Of a stretch of 38,946 bases of DNA, positions 1 through 7,198 are shown piece after piece. Source of the stretch: a virus. Under the pieces are notes generated by a model. It saw only the letters and a program-made list of their open reading frames with translations, had not been told where the DNA came from and searched no databases. The position numbers were made by a program, and so were the translations under genes. Every line of letters starts with the position of its first letter. The first letter of the stretch is position 1. Location: positions 1-38,946 of IMG/VR virus record IMGVR_UViG_3300028610_001276; one strand, given 5' to 3'.

Positions 1-102
1 AGCTCTCGCGCCATAGAGGTCCCCTCGTGGCTGTTGTGCTTCTACGTAGCCAAATGCAAGAACAGTTGCGACAATCGCAAGAACAACTATGAGCTGTTTC
101 AT
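1..102 (-). CDS. Signal-peptide small protein, cut by window edge
   Basis: The gene starts with ATG at 102 and runs off the left edge after 34 codons. The N terminus MKQLIVVLAIVATVLAFGYV is one charged residue followed by a hydrophobic core, then a likely cleavage region (VEAQQ), so it looks like a Sec signal peptide. An SD (AGGT) lies upstream within the end of the neighbouring gene. If the window is circular, the frame continues into the right end and stops after three more codons (Q-T-P), giving a 37-residue product whose TGA overlaps the GTG of the next gene. It sits in the late operon beside two other signal-peptide genes. Function unknown. Confidence 0.6.
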   Translation of the reverse strand, partial: MKQLIVVLAIVATVLAFGYVEAQQPRGDLYGARA

Positions 103-107
103 CTCAC

Positions 108-587
108 TTACCTCGCGTTGTAGATGACGTCGATGTCTTCGACAATCGCATCACCGCCGTCATCCGCTGTCCCGATTTCCATTCCTAGACGAAACTGAGT
201 CACTTCATCAGGCAGTCTGACGAACTGATTGTCTGTTGCGGCAACGGTCTTGTTGATGAGGTTCATCAGGATAATCGCAGGCGACATGGTCCCATCGTCT
301 TCCTGAACACGGACTTGAATCTGAATGTCCAGTCCCCCAGTCACCCCGATAGTAGTGATAGCTATTCCAAGGACTTTGTTCACATGACGGTTGACAGGAA
401 TCCATCCGTCTTCCGCTGCAACGCCAGTGACACAAACGGGCATCAACGCTGGAATATCAGTCGGATCACAAAAGACGAAGGCGACAGCGTCTAGGTCGTA
501 GTTCGTAAAGATGTTCGCCGTATGGTTCTGTGCCGTTGCGGCAACGGCGAAGAGAAGAAAGGCTAATGTAATCAGTAACTTACGCAC
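108..587 (-). CDS. Exported late protein with signal peptide
   Basis: I chose GTG at 587 (159 aa) because TAGGGGG sits seven bases upstream and the product then begins with a clean signal peptide (VRKLLITLAFLLFAVAATAQ, cleavage likely after ATA). Starting at the frame's first codon would place untypical residues before the signal. The mature part is acidic, rich in V, I, D and T, with two cysteines near residues 40-55 and alternating hydrophobic residues typical of a beta-sandwich. It lies among virion genes in the late operon, five bases from the next gene. I do not recognise a family. It could be a virion surface protein or a secreted host-envelope factor; export of a virion protein would be unusual. 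Confidence 0.75.
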   Translation of the reverse strand: MRKLLITLAFLLFAVAATAQNHTANIFTNYDLDAVAFVFCDPTDIPALMPVCVTGVAAEDGWIPVNRHVNKVLGIAITTIGVTGGLDIQIQVRVQEDDGTMSPAIILMNLINKTVAATDNQFVRLPDEVTQFRLGMEIGTADDGGDAIVEDIDVIYNAR

Positions 588-605
588 TGCAAACCCCCTA
601 AAGAG

Positions 606-635
606 GTGAGGCTCCCCGCGAACGAGGAACCCCAC
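606..635 (-). other. Intercistronic RNA hairpin in late transcript
   Basis: On the minus strand GTGGGGTTCC (635-626) pairs with GGAGCCTCAC (615-606): ten pairs including two G-U, with a ten-base loop. It lies between two late genes, just upstream of the SD of the 587 gene. No U-tract follows, so an RNA-processing or stabilising role is more likely than termination. Confidence 0.5.
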
Positions 636-644
636 ATCAACCTC

Positions 645-1925
645 TTATTGGATACCGAACTCAAAATAGACGAAGTCAACCTGTTGAGCCGCAGCCGTTG
701 CGTCGTTCAAATCCCAAAAGAACGGAATCACTACATCAGCCGCGGTAAAGGTCGTAGCAGGCTGAGCCGCAGCAAGCACTCCATCCTCGTAAGTTGTACA
801 AACACCGGCAGCGGAAATCTGAACCTCCAACGTATGGGTCTCTCCATCGGCCCAAACGCCATTGGTAGCAGTGACACTCGTTCGCGCAATGCCGGCGTTG
901 CCGATCTGCGTCACAGTGGCGATTTCATAGTCCGCTCCATCTGCCCGGTCACCATAACCGATCCCGCACAGCTCCTCGTAATCCTCGAGGTCGTCGTCCG
1001 AGTAAGCTCCGGCCTCGCGGAAGCCAAGCCAAAAGCCATCGCTCTCGGCAACAGTCTCCTGCGTCACGCGAATCCTTGTGTAAACGGCAGGGTCCGTTCC
1101 TATCGTGTAGGCAGCGGGAGAAGCAGCAGTAATTCCGAAGGTCCACTCAAAGCCGTCATTTGCAGTGACATCCGTAGTCATTCGGGCGCCCTCTGCGACT
1201 ACGAACGTAGGTGCGCAAACAGTGAGGGTTGCCTTGGCATCACTCTCCATCGTATAGGGCATTCCGCCCTGCACCATGTAGTTGATTGCAGTTGCAGAGC
1301 AAGCTTGATAACCAGCAGTGGTAGTCGGAGCTATGCTCGTAAAGAGTGGTCCTTGACGGAACCACACCTTCGTCTGTGACTTCGAACCAATCACATGAGC
1401 GTAATCGTTAGGAGGAAGCTCAGTCGCAGCCGCTCCGCCAAGAGCGTCGATTCCTCCAGTCGACAACAGCTCATACGTTCCCGCAACCTCTGCATTCAAC
1501 GCATAGATAACGTCCGTGCCTACGTCCTCAGTAGTGAGAATGGACTCGAACCCATCAGCCGTCGCACCTTCAAAAATCAACTGAGACGTTCCACCCCAAA
1601 CGCTGTTTGCGACATCGACCGAATTCGTCACGAGAGTAGTCGGCATATTAGCCGCACCCGCAATCGGGCTCATCGGAATCCAAGCCGCATTCGTGTTCGA
1701 GTACATGTAGCGAACCGGATTAGCCGTGGCCCCTGATACCAGCAACGTAAACTTGTCCCCGTCTGCAGGATTTCGTCCGAAGTCATCTGTCGCAACGGGC
1801 AACGTAGGGCCGAAGCCGTCCAACAGATGCCCACGCGGACTCACCTGCATATCGTAAGGAACTTGTGCAAACAACAGCCCCGCAGCAAGTGCTAGGAGGC
1901 TCAAAGCAATCATCCATCTCTTCAT
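645..1925 (-). CDS. Large exported late protein with beta-sandwich C terminus
   Basis: ATG at 1925 follows GGAGGAG at ideal spacing and yields 426 aa beginning MKRWMIALSLLALAAGLLFA, a textbook signal peptide. The rest is poor in Lys and rich in A, T, G, V and D with few cysteines, typical of secreted or virion beta proteins. The last 170 residues (pattern DGFWLGF...YGDRADG... then GETHTLEVQ and FVYFEFG at the end) resemble a concanavalin/LamG-like jelly roll, a fold often used for glycan binding; this is by appearance only. It is transcribed with the capsid genes. It may be a host-binding or decoration protein exported before assembly, or a secreted factor. No enzyme motif seen. Confidence 0.8.
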   Translation of the reverse strand: MKRWMIALSLLALAAGLLFAQVPYDMQVSPRGHLLDGFGPTLPVATDDFGRNPADGDKFTLLVSGATANPVRYMYSNTNAAWIPMSPIAGAANMPTTLVTNSVDVANSVWGGTSQLIFEGATADGFESILTTEDVGTDVIYALNAEVAGTYELLSTGGIDALGGAAATELPPNDYAHVIGSKSQTKVWFRQGPLFTSIAPTTTAGYQACSATAINYMVQGGMPYTMESDAKATLTVCAPTFVVAEGARMTTDVTANDGFEWTFGITAASPAAYTIGTDPAVYTRIRVTQETVAESDGFWLGFREAGAYSDDDLEDYEELCGIGYGDRADGADYEIATVTQIGNAGIARTSVTATNGVWADGETHTLEVQISAAGVCTTYEDGVLAAAQPATTFTAADVVIPFFWDLNDATAAAQQVDFVYFEFGIQ

Positions 1926-1929
1926 TTTC

Positions 1930-2265
1930 TTACTCCTCCACGTCGAAGTTGATAGTGGCCCCAAACGCTCTGGGACCCCCACCGTCTACTCCGACAGTTG
2001 ACATAAACCAATTAGGTCTGCCTACAACAACGTAGTGACCCACCCCGAGATTCGTGGCCGCTATAATCCCACCCGCTGCCTGAACCAACAAGGCGTTGAA
2101 CTCCGCAGGATTCGGTCCTGCAGCACCTAGAAAGTTGAAAAGGTTCGCGTCAGCCGCAAACACATCAACAGTCAACCTTGAAGACCCAGAGCGGTACATC
2201 ACCCCAGCAACAACAACAGTTGTCGAAGATTGAATTGCCACAGTTTGAGAATGTCTTAGACTCAT
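1930..2265 (-). CDS. Small late protein, possible virion component
   Basis: ATG at 2265 overlaps the TGA of the upstream gene (ATGA) and is preceded by GAGGAGG, so this start (111 aa) is preferred over a longer one. The product MSLRHSQTVAIQSSTTVVV... is beta-rich, with many V, A, G and T and almost no charge until the C terminus (FDVEE). The stop lies five bases before the next gene's start. Coupling to the carbohydrate-binding-like gene suggests a small fibre, cap or decoration protein. No family recognised. Confidence 0.7.
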   Translation of the reverse strand: MSLRHSQTVAIQSSTTVVVAGVMYRSGSSRLTVDVFAADANLFNFLGAAGPNPAEFNALLVQAAGGIIAATNLGVGHYVVVGRPNWFMSTVGVDGGGPRAFGATINFDVEE

Positions 2266-3218
2266 ACCCGTGCCTCCTCTCCGCCCATCTGCCATGTGGG
2301 ATTCTGCCACCAGAACCTACCGAGGTCGATTACTTGTGCGCCAGCAGTCCCATTGGACACTTGCCACAAGAAGTAACGTATCCCAGGGGGCGCCTCAAAG
2401 TTCACCCCAAAAGAGCGCCACTGTGACGACAGTTGGAAGGTTCTCTGTGCAGCCGCCGCCTGCCAAACGCCATCAGCGCTCAGATAGGTAGCGATTGCGT
2501 AGTCCGTGTCCAATCCGATTACTCTCACTCTTAGTAAGTTCCCAGGAACAGAACCTCGAGCAACAACGGAGAACTGATATTGCTTTCCTTCATACGCTCG
2601 ATACTTCTGATTCCCCGGAGCCGGTGTGTCCGACGTATAGGCCAATGCACCAGTGTCGTTCGCCGTATACCCTAGAAGTCCTGCGGCGGTTGATATGCCC
2701 CAGTCGATGTTGAGCACCCCTGCATGGGTCATGGTGAACAGTCTACCGATGCCGTCAAACGTACTGACTACTGCCAAGCCTGACGACGCCAAAAAGGCCG
2801 CATCTACCGCAGCCCCTAACGTAACGGCGTTGTAGAAGCCATCTGCGATTTCAGCAGTAAACGGCAGCCCTCCGATGTCGTGCTCAATCATGTCGTTCGT
2901 CCCCGGAATCACAGAGAACGGTCCAACGTGTGTCACATCAAACTCATTCCCTACAACCTCAGGTGAGGGCCACAATCTCCAATCGTTGATTGCCGCAGCA
3001 GCAGCGAGAGTAACTCTGTAGCTATTGTAACCTTCGTAAACGAAAGGTCCTCTTGCCCCAATAGCCTCAGACGGAATGGTCAGCCGTGCCGGATGGTTCC
3101 GTAGGAATGACTTCTGGAGCTGAAGCTCTACAGCATTCGTCAACTGTGTGTCGAAGCTAAGAGGAGTTCCAGCGAGCCATCCCCCGAAAGCATGATTTCT
3201 GACCGTGTTTAGAAACAT
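2262..3218 (-). CDS. Virion protein with carbohydrate-binding-like C-terminal domain
   Basis: 318 aa from ATG at 3218 with SD AAGGAAG. The N-terminal half is Ala/Gly-rich with many aromatic residues. From about residue 210 to the end the sequence follows a CBM-like jelly-roll pattern: GKQYQFSVVARG, then LLRVRV, W near the middle, FQLSSQWRSFGVNFEAPPG and FLWQVSNG, DLGRFWW. This resembles carbohydrate-binding module 4/9-type folds common on phage tail and capsid proteins. The likely role is receptor or glycan binding on the particle. It overlaps the next gene by four bases, so the two are co-translated. Confidence 0.75.
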   Translation of the reverse strand: MFLNTVRNHAFGGWLAGTPLSFDTQLTNAVELQLQKSFLRNHPARLTIPSEAIGARGPFVYEGYNSYRVTLAAAAAINDWRLWPSPEVVGNEFDVTHVGPFSVIPGTNDMIEHDIGGLPFTAEIADGFYNAVTLGAAVDAAFLASSGLAVVSTFDGIGRLFTMTHAGVLNIDWGISTAAGLLGYTANDTGALAYTSDTPAPGNQKYRAYEGKQYQFSVVARGSVPGNLLRVRVIGLDTDYAIATYLSADGVWQAAAAQRTFQLSSQWRSFGVNFEAPPGIRYFLWQVSNGTAGAQVIDLGRFWWQNPTWQMGGEEARV

Positions 3219-3229
3219 TTTCTTCCTTT

Positions 3230-3670
3230 CTAAAAGTCAGCGAAAGCCGGGTCGTCCGTAACCTCAGTAAACACATGCGGAAGCTTCTTAGCTGTCAGCT
3301 CTGCAAGAACCTCTCTGAGCCTAAGTGCCTGATCCTCATCAGGAGTTTTGAAGAACCCAGGAGGTCCATCAGTGTCGCGCCCGAAAGAGCAGAGTTCCGG
3401 AGGCTCCAGAACATAACCTCCGTACTGATCCGTAGGCTTCCTGTGCCCTCTCTTAGAAGTCATCTGAAGCAGCTCCGTATTCGGGGAGACGAACTTGAAA
3501 TACTTGATGATATTCCCTTCTGCGTCCCTGTCAGGTTCCTTCTCCTTAGGCTCCTCCGGCTCGTCCTTCTTGAGTAGGACCTCAAAGATCTTGTCCAACC
3601 TCGAGTCCATTGCGTCGACCCGCTGCGTCAACGTCGGTTTCTTTTCTTTCTTCTCAGCCTTCTTGTTCAT
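3230..3670 (-). CDS. Basic/acidic late protein with N-terminal coiled coil
   Basis: 146 aa, ATG at 3670 with SD GGGAG. Residues 1-40 are Lys/Glu-rich and amphipathic (LTQRVDAMDSRLDKIFEVLL) and should form a coiled coil. The segment EPEEPKEKEPDRD is a charged linker. The C-terminal half contains KYFKFVSPN, GHRKPTDQYGG and a final helix. No family recognised. Its place between capsid-type genes and beta-rich surface proteins suggests a structural connector or small tail component. Confidence 0.7.
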   Translation of the reverse strand: MNKKAEKKEKKPTLTQRVDAMDSRLDKIFEVLLKKDEPEEPKEKEPDRDAEGNIIKYFKFVSPNTELLQMTSKRGHRKPTDQYGGYVLEPPELCSFGRDTDGPPGFFKTPDEDQALRLREVLAELTAKKLPHVFTEVTDDPAFADF

Positions 3671-3683
3671 TGTTTACTCCCTT

Positions 3684-3705
3684 GTGAGGAGGGCGGTGGC
3701 CTCAC
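3684..3705 (-). other. Intercistronic hairpin upstream of the 3670 gene
   Basis: GTGAGG (3684-3689) is the exact inverse of CCTCAC (3700-3705), with a ten-base loop. In the late transcript the hairpin sits just 5' of the SD of the 3230-3670 gene. No U-tract follows, so it is more likely a processing or stability element than a terminator. Confidence 0.45.
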
Positions 3706-3756
3706 GAACGGGCCTAAAAGGCTACCGAAACGAAGACTCCTACCCTCCAACACAGA

Positions 3757-4656
3757 CTAAGCTACGTTCACCCTTCCGCTAACAGTCAACGGACTAACCG
3801 CAAACGCACCTGTTCCCGTCGACTCCACGAAGAGAGGAGACCCCATCGGTCCAACGATAGGATTACTCCAACCCACGACTTCGTCCGGAACATCGTTGAC
3901 TACGAGGAGTGGGTTGTAGGTCCAAATCAAGTTGTCCCAAACGTCGTAAACCTCAATGAGCCGTGTCGTACCCCACTGAGCGCCCATGTGGATACCTGTG
4001 ATGTAAACCTGCATCTGCGAAGTAGGCTGCTCCTCTTGCCTGCGTCGCTGAGAGAACCGATTCCGTGTCACGACTCCAAGAGTCGTGCTTCGGTAATCAG
4101 ACTCAAAGTGATCAGGCAACAGAAGCCCCGTACCACGAGCAGTCCCAATCAAGGGAATCCCGATACTTTGGATTTCCACATCAGCGTGTGCCGTCTGGTT
4201 CGCGGTGATGGCCATTCCAACGTGGTCCTCGCCAAGCAGCGCATTCGCAGCAGCTACGACATTCCCATCTCCAGCACCAATCACATAGCCTGGGCGAAAG
4301 TCGCCCAAGCCCGCCTTCCATCGGTTGAACGTAGTCCCTGCAGCCACCATCCCAGCCCCAAGGCCGTTGATGGTGTCAATCAGGTTCCGAATAGTCCCGA
4401 TGTTGGCATCTACATAATTGATACCGTTAGCGGCTGCAGTAGACCCTGTGTAGGTTCCGATCACTACCTCACCGGCAGCGTTCACCGTGAACAGCAGTCC
4501 GTTTACAGCCTGTGCGATGGTTGCAGCAGTGACGTCGACTCCGGCAGCGTTCTGCCTCGCAACATACTTCGCGTAGCACATTACGCCTTCGTCTTCGCCT
4601 ACCGAACGGGAGAAATACTTTCCGGGTCCTTCGATGATAGATGTTCTTGCAAGCAT
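3757..4656 (-). CDS. Probable minor capsid or capsid-associated protein
   Basis: 299 aa, ATG at 4656, SD AAGGGGGAAG. It directly follows the major capsid gene (11 bases apart). The sequence is neutral, rich in A, G, V, T and N, with repeated beta-type stretches such as VNGLLFTVNAAGEVVIGTY and a C-terminal region with PLLVVNDVPDEVVGW and GPMGSPLFVES. A basic run RNRFSQRRRQEE lies near residue 200. High expression and position fit a decoration, head-vertex or head-completion protein. I do not recognise a named family. Confidence 0.7.
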   Translation of the reverse strand: MLARTSIIEGPGKYFSRSVGEDEGVMCYAKYVARQNAAGVDVTAATIAQAVNGLLFTVNAAGEVVIGTYTGSTAAANGINYVDANIGTIRNLIDTINGLGAGMVAAGTTFNRWKAGLGDFRPGYVIGAGDGNVVAAANALLGEDHVGMAITANQTAHADVEIQSIGIPLIGTARGTGLLLPDHFESDYRSTTLGVVTRNRFSQRRRQEEQPTSQMQVYITGIHMGAQWGTTRLIEVYDVWDNLIWTYNPLLVVNDVPDEVVGWSNPIVGPMGSPLFVESTGTGAFAVSPLTVSGRVNVA

Positions 4657-4667
4657 CTTCTTCCCCC

Positions 4668-5843
4668 TTATCCGGTAATGCCGGTCATAACCATGTTGAC
4701 CCGCTCGTGAATGCCTTGCAAAGTCAGTTCTGAGAAGAACTCATCTTTGCGCCTATCTGCGTCGTTAGCATGGATGTTCTCAATTCTCTTGCAGTAAGCA
4801 GAACCCTGATATTTCGCAGGTCTTCCTGATTCCGGACCCGCCCGCAAATAACGGACAATCCAGTAATCCGGATCAAACAACAGTCCATACCCTCCGTAGA
4901 TTGTTCCCTTCATTTCTCGGTCGGTAACAATGTCCACGGTTCCTGAGTGGCTTTCGTAACGTCTCAAAACCATTCCATAAGACTCGTCTTCCGGAACAGT
5001 CTCAAGTCGATTACGAGCAAAGTTTCCAATTGCCCTCCCAACTTTGGGAGCACAAATAAGCAGCTTCCGTGCGGAACCGAACTGGAACCCGAGCTCCAGA
5101 GCAGCTTCGAACTCGCCTTCTCCCAAGATGCCATCAACAGCTACCCTGTTAATCTGCACTCGTTCAAAGACGCCGCCCATGGTCCTCATGTACTGACCAT
5201 TAACGGTCTGCCTATCGAAGCGACCAAACTTGAAGAAGTACTCCATCTGCTTCTTATGTTCAATCAACTTCTTCTCAGCTTGGTCTTCAAAGTCCCCTCC
5301 CAACTGACGAGTCGCCAACTGAGTTCCTGTCCCCTCGAGAGAGTTCCGAATAATCTGACAATAATGAGTAAACGGAATCTCCAAAGTGTTCAGTGCTTCG
5401 CGGGAGCTCGCGCCCTCTTCTAAAGCACAACCAAGAATCCAAATTGGGTCGTTGTCGTTAATCTGGGCGGGGGGTGTCTGTCCGATACCCCTCGTGACTG
5501 TAATGGGCGAAACACCCGCTGCAGTCGTTACCCGCATGTTCTCACCCGTCCTGGGAATATGCAATATATCCCCAACCAGGTAGAACGCGGGATTATCCAC
5601 GTTGAGTGCGAACACAGCAGGAGTATGCGCCCCAACTGCCAAGTCGATACTCGGTAAGAGCTCATCCTCAGCGTGCTGGGGTTCCGGCGTATCCGTCGCA
5701 ATCACCTTCTCCAGGTGATTCATCAACGTGGTAAGGGGCCGAGACGAGGTCTCCAGAACGGCGACCTTGGCCATCATCTCCTGAACGATTAAATCCTCCA
5801 GAAGATCAATGGTTCCTTTCGGCCCTGTTTGAACTGTAGGCAT
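4668..5843 (-). CDS. Major capsid protein, DUF5309-like
   Basis: 391 aa, ATG at 5843 with SD TGAGGAG. The N terminus (QEMMAKVAVLETSSRPLTTLM) is followed by the DUF5309-type pattern: FYLVGDILHIPRTGENMRV, then ITVTRGIGQTPP, a glutamine/glutamate-rich helix with GDFEDQAEKKLIEHKKQMEY (the capsid spine-helix position), TMGGVFERV, LLICAPKVGRAI and a C-terminal DPDYWIVRYL. In other phages this family forms the HK97-fold shell. The scaffold gene precedes it immediately. Length and context agree, and family assignment is from pattern memory. Confidence 0.85.
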   Translation of the reverse strand: MPTVQTGPKGTIDLLEDLIVQEMMAKVAVLETSSRPLTTLMNHLEKVIATDTPEPQHAEDELLPSIDLAVGAHTPAVFALNVDNPAFYLVGDILHIPRTGENMRVTTAAGVSPITVTRGIGQTPPAQINDNDPIWILGCALEEGASSREALNTLEIPFTHYCQIIRNSLEGTGTQLATRQLGGDFEDQAEKKLIEHKKQMEYFFKFGRFDRQTVNGQYMRTMGGVFERVQINRVAVDGILGEGEFEAALELGFQFGSARKLLICAPKVGRAIGNFARNRLETVPEDESYGMVLRRYESHSGTVDIVTDREMKGTIYGGYGLLFDPDYWIVRYLRAGPESGRPAKYQGSAYCKRIENIHANDADRRKDEFFSELTLQGIHERVNMVMTGITG

Positions 5844-5873
5844 CTAAATTCTCCTCAGTTAGTTTAGACACCC

Positions 5874-5888
5874 TCTCGCGGAGCGAGA
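5874..5888 (-). other. Hairpin between scaffold and capsid genes
   Basis: TCTCGC (5874-5879) and GCGAGA (5883-5888) form a six-pair stem with a three-base loop in the spacer just after the scaffold stop and before the capsid SD. No U-tract. It could set the ratio of scaffold to capsid mRNA by processing or partial attenuation. Confidence 0.45.
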
Positions 5889-5890
5889 AC

Positions 5891-6709
5891 TTACTTAGGG
5901 GACATCTTAGCTTTACGACCAAAGCTCTTCCCGATTGTGCCGCTTCCGATGTTCTTAGCAAACTCATGTTCCCGCTTCAACTCAGGGTGGTCCTTAAAGG
6001 GATCTTCATCCCCTGTTGCAGCAGTAGATGCGGGCTTCTTGGTCCCTCCGGCCAGAATATCCTTTATCCGTTCAGCTTCGCTTGGCGCCGCGGGCTGTTT
6101 ACCTTTGAGAATGTCCGGGTCCTCCGCAACGCAGATGTTCCACACACGTTTGTGAATAGCTTCCCAATGATCCTCACCATCAGGGATAAACATCCGCTTC
6201 GCGTGGTACAGACTCAGAACATTTTCCATCACGCTGCCCCACTGTTCGGTATTCTTCAGCTTCTCGTAGCCCTTCAGGTTCTCTTTCGCCCACGCATCGG
6301 TTTCGGAGTGCTTCTTGTCCGCACTACGCTGCGCAGACATCCTTCCCGCAATCTTCTCATTGTTCTCCGTGAGAATCTCCAACACTCTTTCTTCCGTTAG
6401 GGGCGTACCTTCCTTGGTCTCTGCGTCTACAACCTTCTTCTCCTCAAGTCCAGTCAAAGGCTTGTTGTCAATCAGCTTCTGAATAATCTTCTGACCAACT
6501 TCCCCTGAATCCCTCAACCTGAGAATAAGGTTGACATAAGGCGCTGACTCCAGTGTCTTTCGTTCCGCTTGGGCTACTCGTTGCCTTAGAGTTTCATTCT
6601 GACTTTCGAGGGACTTGCCCTCACCACCACCTCCAGCATTCCCTTCTTCGGAACCTGAGGCTGCCGCTTCCTTCATCAAGGCCGACAGGTTTGTTCCTTC
6701 TGAACTCAT
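5891..6709 (-). CDS. Capsid scaffolding protein (likely)
   Basis: 272 aa, ATG at 6709 overlapping the TGA of the preceding gene, with SD GGGAGGAG. The composition is scaffold-like: very acidic and basic, Gly/Ser-rich N terminus (SGSEEGNAGGGGEGK), a coiled coil at about 30-75 (LESQNETLRQRVAQAERKTL), long charged helices, a disordered Pro/Ala/Thr linker near 210-235 and a basic C terminus (GKSFGRKAKMSPK), the usual capsid-binding end. It sits directly before the major capsid gene, the standard position. Assignment rests on composition and order, not on homology. Confidence 0.75.
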   Translation of the reverse strand: MSSEGTNLSALMKEAAASGSEEGNAGGGGEGKSLESQNETLRQRVAQAERKTLESAPYVNLILRLRDSGEVGQKIIQKLIDNKPLTGLEEKKVVDAETKEGTPLTEERVLEILTENNEKIAGRMSAQRSADKKHSETDAWAKENLKGYEKLKNTEQWGSVMENVLSLYHAKRMFIPDGEDHWEAIHKRVWNICVAEDPDILKGKQPAAPSEAERIKDILAGGTKKPASTAATGDEDPFKDHPELKREHEFAKNIGSGTIGKSFGRKAKMSPK

Positions 6710-7110
6710 TTCTTAACTCCTCCCTTCTCTGATATCGCTCTCGCTTGATCCTTCTTGTCCATCTTGTTCACCATCTCCAGTTGCTTCTGGAAAATCTCGT
6801 ACTTCAGCTTCATGCTTTTCAGCGCTTCCAGTTTCGCCGTCCAATAATTGCTTACCGCCCTGAAGCACATCCAGAGCTGCATAATCTCTTGCTGGTTCGT
6901 AGGCGGCGTCATCTTCATTTCTGTCAACGCTGCGACGAACTTTCCATATCGGTCTACTTCTCCTATTTGCCATGACCATTCTCTCAGTAAATCAAGCTCC
7001 CCCTCGATTGTCTTCAGCCACGTCAGAAACGTCCTGTCCTCCTGCAGAATCAGATACGGTTTCAGCTTCGCCATCTCCGACGCCGGGTCCACCTTCCCTA
7101 CTTGTCCCAT
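6706..7110 (-). CDS. Helical late protein between portal and scaffold
   Basis: 134 aa, ATG at 7110 with SD GGGAGG. Mostly alpha-helical with many W, K, E, L and M residues (TWLKTIEGELDLLREWSWQI; LEALKSMKLKYEIFQKQLEM), ending in a charged tail. Four-base overlap with the scaffold gene. No family recognised. The position between portal and scaffold fits a small head-assembly or head-tail joining protein. Confidence 0.7.
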   Translation of the reverse strand: MGQVGKVDPASEMAKLKPYLILQEDRTFLTWLKTIEGELDLLREWSWQIGEVDRYGKFVAALTEMKMTPPTNQQEIMQLWMCFRAVSNYWTAKLEALKSMKLKYEIFQKQLEMVNKMDKKDQARAISEKGGVKK

Positions 7111-7198
7111 TTCTAAAAGCCTCCCTTAATGGATCAAACACAAACAGACCCCAAAGCAAAATCATTAACTCGTTGGCTACAACTTTAACACACTTCAC
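6992..7198 (-). CDS. Doubtful small membrane-type ORF after portal
   Basis: GTG at 7198 overlaps the portal TGA (GTGA) and AGGAGGGGG lies seven bases upstream, although that run also encodes the glycine-rich portal C terminus. The first 28 codons give a hydrophobic segment (VVANELMILLWGLFVF) in the 84-base gap before the next gene. The rest overlaps the 7110 gene in another frame and looks like shadow sequence. It could be a real short membrane peptide or only a coupling leader. Confidence 0.3.
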   Translation of the reverse strand: MKCVKVVANELMILLWGLFVFDPLREAFRNGTSREGGPGVGDGEAETVSDSAGGQDVSDVAEDNRGGA

